From Rhizobium sp. Q54 (GTDB lineage: Bacteria; Bacteroidota; Bacteroidia; Flavobacteriales; Flavobacteriaceae): DNA of 63,926 bases. The stretch is taken from assembly GCA_943328505.2 (NCBI GenBank), contig CALQAH020000007.1:1-63926 (forward strand), in the 5' to 3' direction. Shown here in pieces: positions 33,515 to 42,655 of the stretch. Positions within the stretch are counted from its first letter, which is position 1; every line of letters begins with the position of its first letter. The position numbers were made by a program, and so were the translations under genes. Below the pieces are notes generated by a model. It made no database searches and had not been told where the DNA came from. It saw only the letters and a program-made list of their open reading frames with translations.

Positions 33515-33607
33515 AAAAAAAACAGTTTTTTATATAGTAATGATGATTTTTGTAGGTTAGATGGGGACAAGTTGACTAGATTAAAAATTAATAAAAAATT
33601 TGTGTAA
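33515..33607 (+). pseudogene. Duplicated C-terminal fragment of the 384-aa gene
   Basis: The frame reads KNSFLYSNDDFCRLDGDKL, then LKINKKFV and a stop. The first part matches the end of the 384-aa protein (KNSFLYGNDDFGFLEKGLN), with similar DNA. There is no start, so it is a remnant of a duplicated gene. Confidence 0.6.
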
Positions 33608-33636
33608 TAAATAAATATTATATAGTATTATGAAGT

Positions 33637-33745
33637 TTTTCGAACCCATTTGGGTACCAACCGAGTGAAGACTCCACGGTGTTAAAACAATACGGGCCCG
33701 TCAGGTCAAAATAAACGCAAGTTTACCCAGATACCTTATTTATCG
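33637..33745. other. GC-richer structured intergenic tract
   Basis: Within very AT-rich intergenic DNA (33608-34141) this stretch is clearly richer in GC. It contains CCCATTTGGG, GGTACC, ACGGGCCCGT (a perfect 10-bp palindrome), AAAC-GCA-AGTTT, and a GGGTA/TACCC pair that could close a larger fold. It could be a structured RNA, a transfer or replication origin, or the end of a mobile element. I cannot decide which, and no tRNA fold is present. Confidence 0.35.
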
Positions 33746-33784
33746 AAATACAAATAACGATTGTTTAACTAAATCTTTATTTGT

Positions 33785-34005
33785 ATGAAAAAATCATTGC
33801 AAATTACTTTGAAGGACAATAGTAAATCAATATTGATGCTACTTTTAAAACTACCCAAGAAACCTATATTAAGGTTCATTCAATAATGCTCGAAGTGAAT
33901 AGAAAATTATATCTTTATGAGCATTCGAATGAGAAATCTGAAAAGTATAACGAAACAAAAAAAATCGTAGCTGGATTTATTGAAATGATTAAAAATGAAA
34001 TCTAA
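33785..34005 (+). pseudogene. Small gene with a one-base frameshift
   Basis: ATG 33785 opens MKKSLQITLKDNSKS. A -1 shift near codon 14 joins it to INIDATFKTTQETYIKVHS and on to IVAGFIEMIKNEI with a stop at 34003. The total of 221 nt is one base short of 74 codons. The joined product looks like a normal small alpha-helical protein. It could be a sequencing error, decay, or programmed shifting. No family was recognised. Confidence 0.45.
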
Positions 34006-34141
34006 ATTACACAGTAGTTCTAAAACACCAAGCATTATTTTATGGTTGTTAACCCAGATAAACTGAACAACTTATTTTACTTTAAATAATTACCCCAACG
34101 GGTAAACAAATAGTAGTTTATAAAAAAAACCATAAAATATT

Positions 34142-34657
34142 ATGAATAAAGAGGAAATTGATAAAATTATATTTGGATTTGGGGTGAATAGTTTTAACCG
34201 ATTTCCAGCCTTTCTTAAAATAAACTCGCAACTTAAAGGTGAGAATTATTGGTATGCTTTGCGTAACAGTTATGTAAATAGCGACAACCTTTATAGTTTT
34301 TCAAAAATGATAAAAAAATGTTTCTTGAAAAACGAACCACAAATAGAGAGTTTAATGCTTCCAGTAGAAATGGAATATTTTAATAACTTACCCAATCAAA
34401 TAACAATATATAGGGGAATGACTGAAGATGAATTGAATCAAAAGGCTTTTGGATGTTCTTGGACACTTAAAAAAGAGGTTGCTGAATATTTTGCATACAC
34501 CTATAACAGAAATTTTGACACAAGGAATATCAATAAAGTTGTTCACGAACTTACAATTAACAAAAATGAAGTTATTGCATTTTTTAATGAAAGAGAAGAA
34601 TTTGAAATAATCTATATAAAGACAAAAACAATTAATAATGCTCCCTCAAACAAGTAA
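34142..34657 (+). CDS. ADP-ribosyltransferase-like protein, 171 aa
   Basis: The C-terminal part carries an R-S-E ART pattern: ITIYRGMT (Arg), GCSWTLKKEVAEYFA (the STS-like strand and following helix) and VIAFFNEREEFEII (the E-x-E-like catalytic turn). The N-terminal 70 residues are helical. Such small ARTs transfer ADP-ribose from NAD to protein, RNA or DNA and occur as phage or toxin-antitoxin components. No obvious antitoxin lies next to it. It stands at the right border of the accessory locus. Confidence rests on motifs only. Confidence 0.65.
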   Translation: MNKEEIDKIIFGFGVNSFNRFPAFLKINSQLKGENYWYALRNSYVNSDNLYSFSKMIKKCFLKNEPQIESLMLPVEMEYFNNLPNQITIYRGMTEDELNQKAFGCSWTLKKEVAEYFAYTYNRNFDTRNINKVVHELTINKNEVIAFFNEREEFEIIYIKTKTINNAPSNK

Positions 34658-34781
34658 GGGTTCAAAATGACCTGGAAAACAACCTAAACCCTCTCCTGAA
34701 AATAAGTTGTAAATAATCGAACCAATTTTTCTTTACCTATTCACGATTGCGTATTAGTTAGAGATAGAGAAGTTTGTGAGT

Positions 34782-34810
34782 TACTTAATTATTGTATAAG
34801 TAATTAAGTA
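34782..34810. terminator. AT-rich inverted repeat after the ART-like gene
   Basis: TACTTAATTA (34782-34791) and TAATTAAGTA (34801-34810) form a perfect 10-bp stem between converging genes. It could act as a terminator, though GC content is low. Confidence 0.35.
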
Positions 34811-34882
34811 TGAAAATATTGATTTTGAAATTTTATTTTTGATATAAATAGAGTTTATAACATTACTGTTATTCCTCCCACC

Positions 34883-35215
34883 TTAATAATTTTTTAATTC
34901 GTCAAGATGCAAAGAAGTTGCATTATCACTAACGAAAAAACAAGTTCCATAATATCCAATATTTGCATTTCTATTGTTAAAATATTTTTTAGCAATATTT
35001 TGAAGTTCATTTATATTATTAAATTGTTCATTTAATTTTAGTGGGACAATTACATAAACTAATTTTATTTTGTAATTATATCTTTCCAATAAAATAAATT
35101 TAATATTTTGCTCAAAAAATACATCGTATGAGGAACTGAATGCAAGTTCAATTAAAGCATCGTTCTCTTGTATTTTTATTTTAAGAGAATTTATTTGATT
35201 TGAATTTATGTTCAT
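34883..35215 (-). CDS. Hypothetical protein, 110 aa, coupled to the FISUMP lipoprotein gene
   Basis: The start is placed at ATG 35215 (MNINSNQIN) because this ATG overlaps the upstream stop as TAATG. A longer frame to 35239 would run inside the neighbour. The product has a strand-rich core (KFILLERYNYKIKLVYVIVP) and ends DNATSLHLDELKNY. It has no signal peptide. Translational coupling implies a partner of the lipoprotein, but no function can be named. Confidence 0.6.
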   Translation of the reverse strand: MNINSNQINSLKIKIQENDALIELAFSSSYDVFFEQNIKFILLERYNYKIKLVYVIVPLKLNEQFNNINELQNIAKKYFNNRNANIGYYGTCFFVSDNATSLHLDELKNY

Positions 35216-36228
35216 TAATCCTTTACACATCGAATACAATGACCATCATTACTTACAAATGAGTATGAAGTAACTGAAGATGATGAAAAACTAAGACTGC
35301 ATACTCCTAATTGATTGCCTAATAAATCTGGATACCAATATGATGCCCAAAGATTTTTCGCAACAAACTGATATCCGTTAGTATTGGTTAAATAACCATA
35401 AGGACGACTATCAAATCCACTACTATTTGTTGCTCCTGTATTAGGGTTAGACCAACGAACAGTTCCTGTTTCTTTCATCTTCCCTCCAGCTACAGAACTA
35501 CCTCCTAAATAATTTATTAAAGTATTCCATTCTGCACGAGTTGCAACATGCCATCCCTGTGGAGCAATATTTCTTGGATCGGATACTGCACGATAATTAT
35601 ATAATATATTTTCTTCTAGATAACCATTAAAAGTACTTGTTGCGCCACTATTGTTATAATTAATCGAAGCCCCAACATTATTACTAAGCACCCAACTATT
35701 TATGTCATATTTATGCTCAACATTATCTCCATTTCTATAATGTCTCACTCTTAAATTTGTTTTTAACCATACTTGATTACCAATAGTTACTGTTGGATAT
35801 ACATTGCCATCGATATCTGTTACTGTTGTTGAAGATGGACTAGCAGTTATAAAACTCACTTCATTACCATATGATGTACCTGAACTATTAGTAGCATACG
35901 ATCTCATATAATATGTAGTATTTGGCACAAGCCCTGTAATTACGCTAGTAAATGATCCTGGCCCACTATTGTCAAACTGGTCAGATGTTTTAGTAGATAA
36001 TGAAATTGTTGGATTTGGATTTGTGCTCCAAACTAGTCCCCTACTAATCGAAGGATAATTAAAATCATTTAAAATATCACCTCCGGACCAAGCCGTATAT
36101 TGTGTAATAGTACTTACTGCTTTTGTAGTAAGAGTTGGCAATAATACATCATTAGAATCCTCGTTAGATGAATTTGATGTGCAACTAATAAAAATTGTAG
36201 AGATAACTAATAATGCTAATTTTTTCAT
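35215..36228 (-). CDS. FISUMP-domain lipoprotein
   Basis: A lipoprotein signal (MKKLALLVISTIFISC, Cys16) precedes a fibronectin-like region (about 30-130: TTKAVSTITQYTAWSGG, LVPNTTYYMRSYATNSSG). A Fibrobacter-succinogenes-major-paralogue domain follows (VTIGNQVWLKTNLRVRHYRNG, GWHVATRAEWNTLINYLGG, GFDSRPYGYLT, and terminal DGHCIRCVKD). These proteins are common on the surface of Bacteroidetes, and their function is largely unknown. It is probably anchored in the outer membrane. It is followed in the same operon by a small coupled gene. Confidence 0.88.
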   Translation of the reverse strand: MKKLALLVISTIFISCTSNSSNEDSNDVLLPTLTTKAVSTITQYTAWSGGDILNDFNYPSISRGLVWSTNPNPTISLSTKTSDQFDNSGPGSFTSVITGLVPNTTYYMRSYATNSSGTSYGNEVSFITASPSSTTVTDIDGNVYPTVTIGNQVWLKTNLRVRHYRNGDNVEHKYDINSWVLSNNVGASINYNNSGATSTFNGYLEENILYNYRAVSDPRNIAPQGWHVATRAEWNTLINYLGGSSVAGGKMKETGTVRWSNPNTGATNSSGFDSRPYGYLTNTNGYQFVAKNLWASYWYPDLLGNQLGVCSLSFSSSSVTSYSFVSNDGHCIRCVKD

Positions 36229-36860
36229 ATTGAATAATTTAATTTTACCAAAAGTAGGAAAAAAATATCAAATATTAAATAACACTACTTTTTTATATAC
36301 TAAGCAATTGTAAATACGTCAGAGCATCGTAAACTAAATTTGCAAAAAACTAAAATAGTTATACGAAAATGGAAAACCAAAAGAAATCAATTTTTTTGCT
36401 GTACTAAATAATAAACTGCGTAAATAGAATAATAATGGGTTTTTAAAACCCCATTATTTTTTTGTTTAATCTTGCCTGTCAGCAGACAGATTTTAGATTT
36501 AACAAAGTCTGATGAAAAACGAACGATTATTTACTTATTTGAGTTTTCCATTTGAGTAATGATTTTATTTACCTCTGCTTCCGTAGATTTTAATTTAGTT
36601 TGGCAAAAAGTAATTAAATCAGATGCTCTTTTTACTTTTTGTGCCAAAATATCTTTCTAAACATTTTCGTTTTCAATCTCCTTTGCAATTGATGCAAATT
36701 CTATTTATGATTACTCTTAAGTTAAATTTTTTCAATTGTATTTTCTTTTTGTTTGACTTTGTAATTGAGGAATTTATGCAGCTGTAGTAATAGTTATATT
36801 TCTAAAAAACAATTAATGCCCCAAAATAGTGGGGCATTAAATTAATAAACTACATAGTTT
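36229..36860. other. Intergenic stretch with remnants and two terminators
   Basis: No intact gene is visible. TAAATTTG (36335-36342) looks like a -7 box and precedes a 12-codon frame starting MENQKKSIFLLY (ATG 36369), perhaps the remnant of a lost gene. This is followed by a terminator-like hairpin (36433-36463: AATGGG..CCCATT then a T-run, plus strand). The remainder shows fragments of frames rich in Lys and no recognisable product. Confidence 0.4.
36813..36840 (-). terminator. Terminator of the M43 metalloprotease gene
   Basis: TTAATGCCCC (36813-36822) and GGGGCATTAA (36831-36840) form a perfect 10-bp GC-rich stem, 21 bases past the protease stop on the minus strand. Confidence 0.85.
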
Positions 36861-39200
36861 TTATTGTTTAATAACCTTTACTGATTTACTTGATTCACCA
36901 GTATTGAATTTTAAAACATAAATTCCTGTAGCTAGATTACTCATATCAATTTCTTGATTTTGAATTGAAGTAGTAAAACTAGTTTTAGACACTTCTTGAC
37001 CTAGATAATTATAAATAGACACTTCTTTAAAGTTGGAATTGGTGTTGTCGAAGAATACTTTAGAATTTGTTGGATTTGGATAAAGAGTAACTGTTTCAAG
37101 CGTATTTTGACTTACAGACAAACTACTACAAGTGCCAAATGGAGAAGCTGAATTTCTAGGATTTGGTGCTAGTGTTGTAAAATCATTAAAATTGTTAGCA
37201 GTATCAGTGCAACCATTTGCATTTCTAAAGGCTGCTGTTGTATTAGAAAGTGCTCCTATTGGAGTGCCTTCAGAACCATTTGAACTACCATAACCCAATT
37301 TATCTATAATTTGAGTACCTGTTGGATTTACTGATGTTTCAGGTATGGCATCACTCACTAGAATTACTTTTCCAGCAGTGTTACCTAATGAAATGGTACT
37401 AACTAAATCTTCAGTTGGCAAATTACTTGTCCCAATACCGGCACATTTAATTAAAAAATATTGCCCTGGCTGTAAGGTAAAATTAGGTAATGGAGTTGTA
37501 AACCATACATTGCCTGAAGTAGGTCCAGAAGCAGAAGTATATTGTACTGACCAACCGTTTAAGTTTTGAGCAACTGTGCCTCTGTTATACAACTCAATGT
37601 AATCGTTAGTATAAGGTGCGCCTGCATTACCGCCACCACCGAATACTTGGCTGATGACTACTTTGTATGAGCCTGGCAAACAACCTGGTGAAGTTGACAA
37701 ACTAGCTCTTTGATTGAATAATACAGAATCAGTTCTAACAAATTGTCCAAAAGTGAACATACTTTTACATTGATCAAATCCATAATCCATATAATTCATA
37801 AACATTATTCCCGGATAAAGAGGGCTACATGAGTCATAAACTGGAAAAGATGGACAAATATTAGGTGACAACATTCTTATATTGGAGTCAAAAGTTTGTA
37901 ATGGAGTATCAATTACATCATCGTCTGCCGCACATAAGTCTTCATCTCCCCAAATATGTTTTAAATTCAACCAATGTCCTATTTCATGAGTTGCGTTAGT
38001 TCCTAAACTATAATTAGGTGTTGTATTGCCAATTCTTCCAACTGTAGTATAATTAAGCCACACTCCATCTGTATTTGCTGCTCCACCAGGAAATTGTGCA
38101 TAACCAATAGTATTGTTTGAGTAATTACATCCTTGATTGTCTCCACTAACATTGTTTACTTGCCCATTAATTGTTGGAGGTAGTTGTTTTCTATCAGAAA
38201 CCCATATATTTAAATATTTATCTCTATTCCATATTGTATTAGGTTTTAAAAAATTTTCAATTAGAAGATAATTTATACATTGTAATTCAACAGGCAGAGA
38301 TGATAAATTTTCTTGTGATATCGGATACCTCATTATACCATTAGTTGGTGTCCCATCTTGTTTTTGTTGTGCTAAACAAAATTGAATTAATGGGTCAGCT
38401 GAAACCCCTCTAAATGCTGCTGGAGTTGATAAAATATCAAGATTATATCTTCCAAAATCCTCGTTAAGTGCATCTATTTGAGATTGTATTCGAACATCAG
38501 AAATATTTGTTCCTGTTCCTATTGCTTCACCACTATGAAATATGTGAAAAACAACAGGAATAGTTATTACTGGCCTAGGTATATACCATAATTCAACATC
38601 TAAACTGGCACAATCAGGGGATGATGGCAAACAACCAAACTTGTCAATTAATATGTCATAATTACCAGAGAATATTGGCGTAAAATAAATTTCGGATTGA
38701 AAGCTACCTTGCCAGTCGTCATTAAATGCAACGGCATTTCCACCACCAGCTGGATAAATAGTAATTTGAGTATCAAAATCATCAACTCCTATTGTTGAAA
38801 TTCTATAAGTTCTACCTGCAACTAAATTAGTTAACGTAACATATTCACCTCCATAGGTACAATTGGGTGATGGGCTTACTATTGTGTTTAACATTGTAGG
38901 AGCTGTAATTGTAGTGAAAAAAGTATTATTATACCCACATAAATCATTTATGTTTAATGAAGATTTAGCGAAAGAATTTGAATTTTTATTTAATTCTGAA
39001 TCAGGATGTTTCTTAAATCCTCTGTTGTTATTTTTTATCCATAATTCATTGACCTTTTCAATACTGTCTAATTTAGACCTTAAATTGGGGTCTTTTTGAA
39101 GTTGAAATTCAAGATTTTGCATTGTTCCACACTTTTCTTGACTGTATGAATTAGTAAGGAAGAATGTTGTAATGATAAGTAATATTAGTTTTGTTTTCAT
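36861..39200 (-). CDS. M43 (pappalysin-like) metalloprotease with T9SS sorting domain
   Basis: This 779-aa secreted protein has a signal peptide (residues 1-20, ending NSYSQ), a beta-sandwich pre-domain (about 90-205) and the M43 catalytic domain with HEIGHWLNLKH (405-415), where the three His bind zinc and Glu406 is catalytic. The Met-turn is near FMNYMDYG. A lamin-tail-like domain (VISQVFGGGGNAGAPYTNDY) follows, then a C-terminal type A sorting domain (TVTLYPNPTNSKVFFD...ISNLATGIYVLKF-type, ending SVKVIKQ). It would be exported by the type IX system and digest extracellular protein. It is monocistronic with a strong terminator. Confidence 0.95.
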   Translation of the reverse strand: MKTKLILLIITTFFLTNSYSQEKCGTMQNLEFQLQKDPNLRSKLDSIEKVNELWIKNNNRGFKKHPDSELNKNSNSFAKSSLNINDLCGYNNTFFTTITAPTMLNTIVSPSPNCTYGGEYVTLTNLVAGRTYRISTIGVDDFDTQITIYPAGGGNAVAFNDDWQGSFQSEIYFTPIFSGNYDILIDKFGCLPSSPDCASLDVELWYIPRPVITIPVVFHIFHSGEAIGTGTNISDVRIQSQIDALNEDFGRYNLDILSTPAAFRGVSADPLIQFCLAQQKQDGTPTNGIMRYPISQENLSSLPVELQCINYLLIENFLKPNTIWNRDKYLNIWVSDRKQLPPTINGQVNNVSGDNQGCNYSNNTIGYAQFPGGAANTDGVWLNYTTVGRIGNTTPNYSLGTNATHEIGHWLNLKHIWGDEDLCAADDDVIDTPLQTFDSNIRMLSPNICPSFPVYDSCSPLYPGIMFMNYMDYGFDQCKSMFTFGQFVRTDSVLFNQRASLSTSPGCLPGSYKVVISQVFGGGGNAGAPYTNDYIELYNRGTVAQNLNGWSVQYTSASGPTSGNVWFTTPLPNFTLQPGQYFLIKCAGIGTSNLPTEDLVSTISLGNTAGKVILVSDAIPETSVNPTGTQIIDKLGYGSSNGSEGTPIGALSNTTAAFRNANGCTDTANNFNDFTTLAPNPRNSASPFGTCSSLSVSQNTLETVTLYPNPTNSKVFFDNTNSNFKEVSIYNYLGQEVSKTSFTTSIQNQEIDMSNLATGIYVLKFNTGESSKSVKVIKQ

Positions 39201-39257
39201 AAAAGTTGATTTATCTTAGATTTAAAATTACAAATATTAAAGTTGCACTTGTGGTAA

Positions 39258-39851
39258 TTACCAAACATACTCAAGTGTTAATTGAAAGCTGAACGTTGAT
39301 GTTGAATTTGTAAAAGTTTTTGTAGTTGGAAATCCACCGCTACTGTTGTATGGATTAAATAAAACTAAGTCTATAAATTCAGAACTAAGAGTATCTTTAT
39401 CCCAAATATTCATATAATAACCAGAGGTGAAATTTGTAATTATGATTGGTGTTGTAGGGACAAAATTATAAGACAATGTTCCAATTCCAGTTGCATCTGT
39501 ATAATAAGTTGGACTCGTCCAAATTGTAGTATTGTTGATGTTTTCAATAGTTAAAAAAATATCGGCATCACTGTTTGAAGGTGTTGTATCCCACCAATTT
39601 CCGTTTGGTGTTGCATCTGGAAATTTTGTAACCCTTATGCTTGTAATTTTTACTTGTGTTGGTGTAATTTGAGTCGAGCAATTACTACCAGTAAATCCTT
39701 GTGGACAATCACATCCACAATCTGCTGTTGAGGTTCCGCCATTTAAACAAGCAATTGGAGTACAAGGTGTATCTCCAGAATCTGAAGAACAACTAACAGA
39801 CAACATAACAACAACAATAATAACCGATAATTTTTTAAAAATAGTTTTCAT
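39258..39851 (-). CDS. EGF-like domain lipoprotein, 197 aa
   Basis: The signal MKTIFKKLSVIIVVVMLSVSC gives a lipoprotein cysteine at 21. An EGF-like cysteine cluster follows (CTPIACLNGGTSTADCGCDC then PQGFTGSNCS, residues 33-60). The rest is a beta-rich domain (KITSIRVTKFPDATPNGNWW, SFQLTLEYVW). It is probably surface-exposed. It lies 57 bases upstream of the M43 protease on the same strand and could share its transcript. The precise role is unknown. Confidence 0.75.
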   Translation of the reverse strand: MKTIFKKLSVIIVVVMLSVSCSSDSGDTPCTPIACLNGGTSTADCGCDCPQGFTGSNCSTQITPTQVKITSIRVTKFPDATPNGNWWDTTPSNSDADIFLTIENINNTTIWTSPTYYTDATGIGTLSYNFVPTTPIIITNFTSGYYMNIWDKDTLSSEFIDLVLFNPYNSSGGFPTTKTFTNSTSTFSFQLTLEYVW

Positions 39852-39902
39852 AATTTTATTATCCCCAAGTCCTAATGAGGTTTATTTGTCATAGAAAACT
39901 AA

Positions 39903-40062
39903 AGGCGTAGGACGATTGCGATACACTTGCCTTGAAAGTCCGACCAAGAACTTGGAACAAAGTATATGCAAAGCCTACGCCTCGACTGAGGCGACTTACA
40001 ATACTTCCTTGTTCCTTTAATACTTGGTCGGTTTTCAAGACAAGAAATATAGCAAAACGCTA
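39903..40062. repeat. Long structured inverted repeat
   Basis: The intergenic space 39852-40406 has no gene but holds a long fold. CTTGAAA..CCGACCAAG (39931-39948) pairs with CTTGGTCGG..TTTCAAG (40023-40039), GGAACAA with TTGTTCC, and AGTAT with ATACT. Inner elements are GCCTC-GACT-GAGGC and GGCGTAGG/CCTACGCC. It ends near GTTATATGTTGT (40067-40078), a word also present at 58-69. It resembles the large hairpin repeats found between genes in Bacteroidetes. Origin unknown. Confidence 0.55.
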
Positions 40063-40406
40063 TTAGTTATATGTTGTGATTATTATTCACAGTGTAAATC
40101 TAAATATTATTTTTATAATTTTAACGTTTACATCAGCATTTTACTGACAAAAAAATATTAGTTTAAAAAGAGACGATATTATAAGAAAGCTGATGTACTA
40201 AATAGATTGGTTCTTTTTAAAGTAATGTGGCATTTTTTATACAATATTTAACAATTCTTTCGTTGTATTAATATAACCCTTCTTAAACCTTCCTTTCATG
40301 AATTAAAAAATTACGTTAAAAAATATAAAATATCGATTTCTTACAATCTGAATACGAAGCCTATTTGATAATAGGAACTATATATTAACTAACTAATTTT
40401 TTAACC

Positions 40407-41789
40407 ATGAAAAACAGAACCAAAATCATTATCGTTGTTGTCAGTGTTTTAATCATTGTCATTCTTAGTCTTCGAAATTGTTCTTGTAACCCAACAAAAA
40501 CAAATGACAAGCCTATTGTTTCAAGTAACAATTACCTACTTACTAATCCTCCACTTCCTGAGTTGGATATTCCGTATCAAAAATTTGAAATTGACCCGAG
40601 TCAACCTAATGTGTTATTCTCAAAAATGGGCGCTAAAATAAACATTCCTTCTGATGCCTTTTTGGATAAAGATGGAAATGTAATTAAAGGCAAGGTGGAA
40701 GTCTCCTTCAGAGAATTTTACAATCCTTTAGATTCTTATCTTGCAGGAATACCGATGAACTATAATGATAATGGTGTTGACAAAGTACTAGAATCTGGAG
40801 GAATGGTTGAGCTGACTGCAAAATCAAATAAAGACGAACTATTTGTAAACCCTAACAGTAAAATTAAAGTTGATTTATTCAGTTGGACTAAATCAAAAGA
40901 TTTTAATTTATATGATTTGGATAAAACCAGTGGTAAGTGGATTGAAAAAGGAAAAGATGCTATCAGCATTTCTAATATTGCCAAAGAATTAAATGCATTA
41001 CCTCCAATTCCTTCAGAACCAAAAGTTGCTACACCAGCTTCTTTTGGAATAGTTGATGATACAAAAATGTATCCTGAAATTGAAGAATATAAAAATGTGC
41101 GTTTTGAACCTATTGATATAGAAACATGCAAAATTTCAGATGCTCAAGAAATGAAAGTGAAACCATTAAAAAATGGTGTTTTTGAAGTAACCTCAATTAT
41201 TAAATATGGAACATTTCGAAAAGAAAATAAATGTTTATGCTATTTAGCTTTTGAAGAAGGTAAAGATTATACTAACGCTCTTAAAATTTACCAAAAAAAA
41301 TATGCTAAATTATTAAAAGAAAGAAAAGTTCTTTCAGATAAAGTAAAATTTGAATGGGATAAGTATTATGGGATTGTTAATGCTTACAAAAAATTAGAAA
41401 TTAAGGAGTTAAGCGGTGAAGAAAAAATCATACGAACCTTAACCATTAATAATTTTGGATTTGTTAATTGTGATTATCCTACAAGTTATCCATCTGGTGG
41501 TGAAATCAATCCAATTTATGTGGATGAAAACGGTAAGCCGATTGTGTTAAATAATGTAGTGTTGGTTGAAAAAAACACGAATGCCTTGTTTAGATATTCA
41601 GCTACTGTAAAATATAATCCAAGTAGTAATAATTTACTATGGGGATTAACAAATGACCATAAAATTGCTTTTATTAAAAATGCTGATTTTCAGACATTAA
41701 AAAATTCAACTTCAAAGCAAAAAGTTCACATGCACATTCATAACGGAAAAGTTACAACATACGAAGATATTTTAGAAGTTCTGTTTTGA
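40407..41789 (+). CDS. Membrane-anchored hypothetical protein, 460 aa
   Basis: An N-terminal hydrophobic helix (KIIIVVVSVLIIVILSL, residues 6-22) is followed at once by CSC, so it is either a signal anchor or an atypical lipoprotein. The ectodomain starts with a ZU5-like segment: INIPSDAFLDKDGNVIKGKV, VSFREFYNPLDSYLAGIPM and SGGMVELTA. Such regions occur in Bacteroidetes surface proteins. A helical middle part (YTNALKIYQKKYAKLLKERK) and a C-terminal beta part follow. It begins a run of four same-strand genes for exported proteins. Function unknown. Confidence 0.7.
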   Translation: MKNRTKIIIVVVSVLIIVILSLRNCSCNPTKTNDKPIVSSNNYLLTNPPLPELDIPYQKFEIDPSQPNVLFSKMGAKINIPSDAFLDKDGNVIKGKVEVSFREFYNPLDSYLAGIPMNYNDNGVDKVLESGGMVELTAKSNKDELFVNPNSKIKVDLFSWTKSKDFNLYDLDKTSGKWIEKGKDAISISNIAKELNALPPIPSEPKVATPASFGIVDDTKMYPEIEEYKNVRFEPIDIETCKISDAQEMKVKPLKNGVFEVTSIIKYGTFRKENKCLCYLAFEEGKDYTNALKIYQKKYAKLLKERKVLSDKVKFEWDKYYGIVNAYKKLEIKELSGEEKIIRTLTINNFGFVNCDYPTSYPSGGEINPIYVDENGKPIVLNNVVLVEKNTNALFRYSATVKYNPSSNNLLWGLTNDHKIAFIKNADFQTLKNSTSKQKVHMHIHNGKVTTYEDILEVLF

Positions 41790-41829
41790 TAAGAAAATAA
41801 TTATTAAATTTACAAAAAAATAATATATT

Positions 41830-42645
41830 ATGAAACAAATAAATAGAATTATAGTTGCCTTAATTTTAATATTATCGAATATTAATTTTGCCCAAGAGTT
41901 AGATGGTTATAAGTACGTTGTTGTCGATAGTAAAGATTTTAGGACAAAAAATGATACATATGGGACTAGTGAAAATTTAGCTCAATTTTTTAAATCTAAA
42001 GGTTATGAAATAATTATTGGTAGAGACAACTTAATTTATCCAACAGATTTGAATCTCAATATTTGTAAAGGATTATTTGTTAATTATGCTATCTTCGACA
42101 GTACAATCATTATATATTTTTATAATTGCAAAAAAGAGTTAATAAAGACTTTTTCTCATTCATCAAATCAAAATCTAAAAGATAATTTAAAAAGTTTTTT
42201 TGAAGAAATTAATAAACTTGAAAATCATTCTTACAATGAAAACCTTACACCTACATTTCATGATCCAATTATTGTTCAAAAAGATTCTGAAAATGAAATC
42301 GAATTAAAAGCTTATTATGATTCAAATAAAATAGATTTGATTGAAGGAATTTACAAATCATATAAATCTGATGAGTATTATAAATTAGGAATAAGAAAAG
42401 TTGATGATAGTTACAAGGCAATTGTTTTAGAATCAAATAAACCAATTTGGAAAATAGGAGAAATAAAAGCTGAATTTGAGAGTACGGCTGTTGAAGGAGT
42501 GTTTTCAATTAAATTTTATAATCAAAATAAAATATTAATTGAAACATTTGCAAATCTTGAAGGGGCTTTGATAACAGTTGAATATAAAAATCCTGAGGGT
42601 GAAGATACTAATATGAAATTCTTAAAGTTATATCCAAAAAAATAA
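41830..42645 (+). CDS. Secreted hypothetical protein, 271 aa (tandem paralogue 1)
   Basis: A signal peptide (IIVALILILSNINFAQ) is followed by a domain starting LDGYKYVVVDSKDF and including YGTSENLAQFFKSKGYEIII. A second domain contains DLIEGIYKSYKSDEYYKLGI and FESTAVEGVFSIKFY. It is a close paralogue of the next gene over its whole length, 10 bases away, so the pair arose by tandem duplication. Both are probably periplasmic or surface proteins of one operon. The family was not recognised. Confidence 0.7.
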   Translation: MKQINRIIVALILILSNINFAQELDGYKYVVVDSKDFRTKNDTYGTSENLAQFFKSKGYEIIIGRDNLIYPTDLNLNICKGLFVNYAIFDSTIIIYFYNCKKELIKTFSHSSNQNLKDNLKSFFEEINKLENHSYNENLTPTFHDPIIVQKDSENEIELKAYYDSNKIDLIEGIYKSYKSDEYYKLGIRKVDDSYKAIVLESNKPIWKIGEIKAEFESTAVEGVFSIKFYNQNKILIETFANLEGALITVEYKNPEGEDTNMKFLKLYPKK

Positions 42646-42655
42646 TATTAAAAAA

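Noticed and set aside
33637..33700. TTCGAACCC suggested a tRNA T-arm
   Set aside because: No acceptor, D-arm or anticodon arm can be folded around it on either strand.
35216..35239. Longer start for the 110-aa protein
   Set aside because: It overlaps the FISUMP gene by 25 bases, whereas ATG 35215 gives the TAATG coupling.
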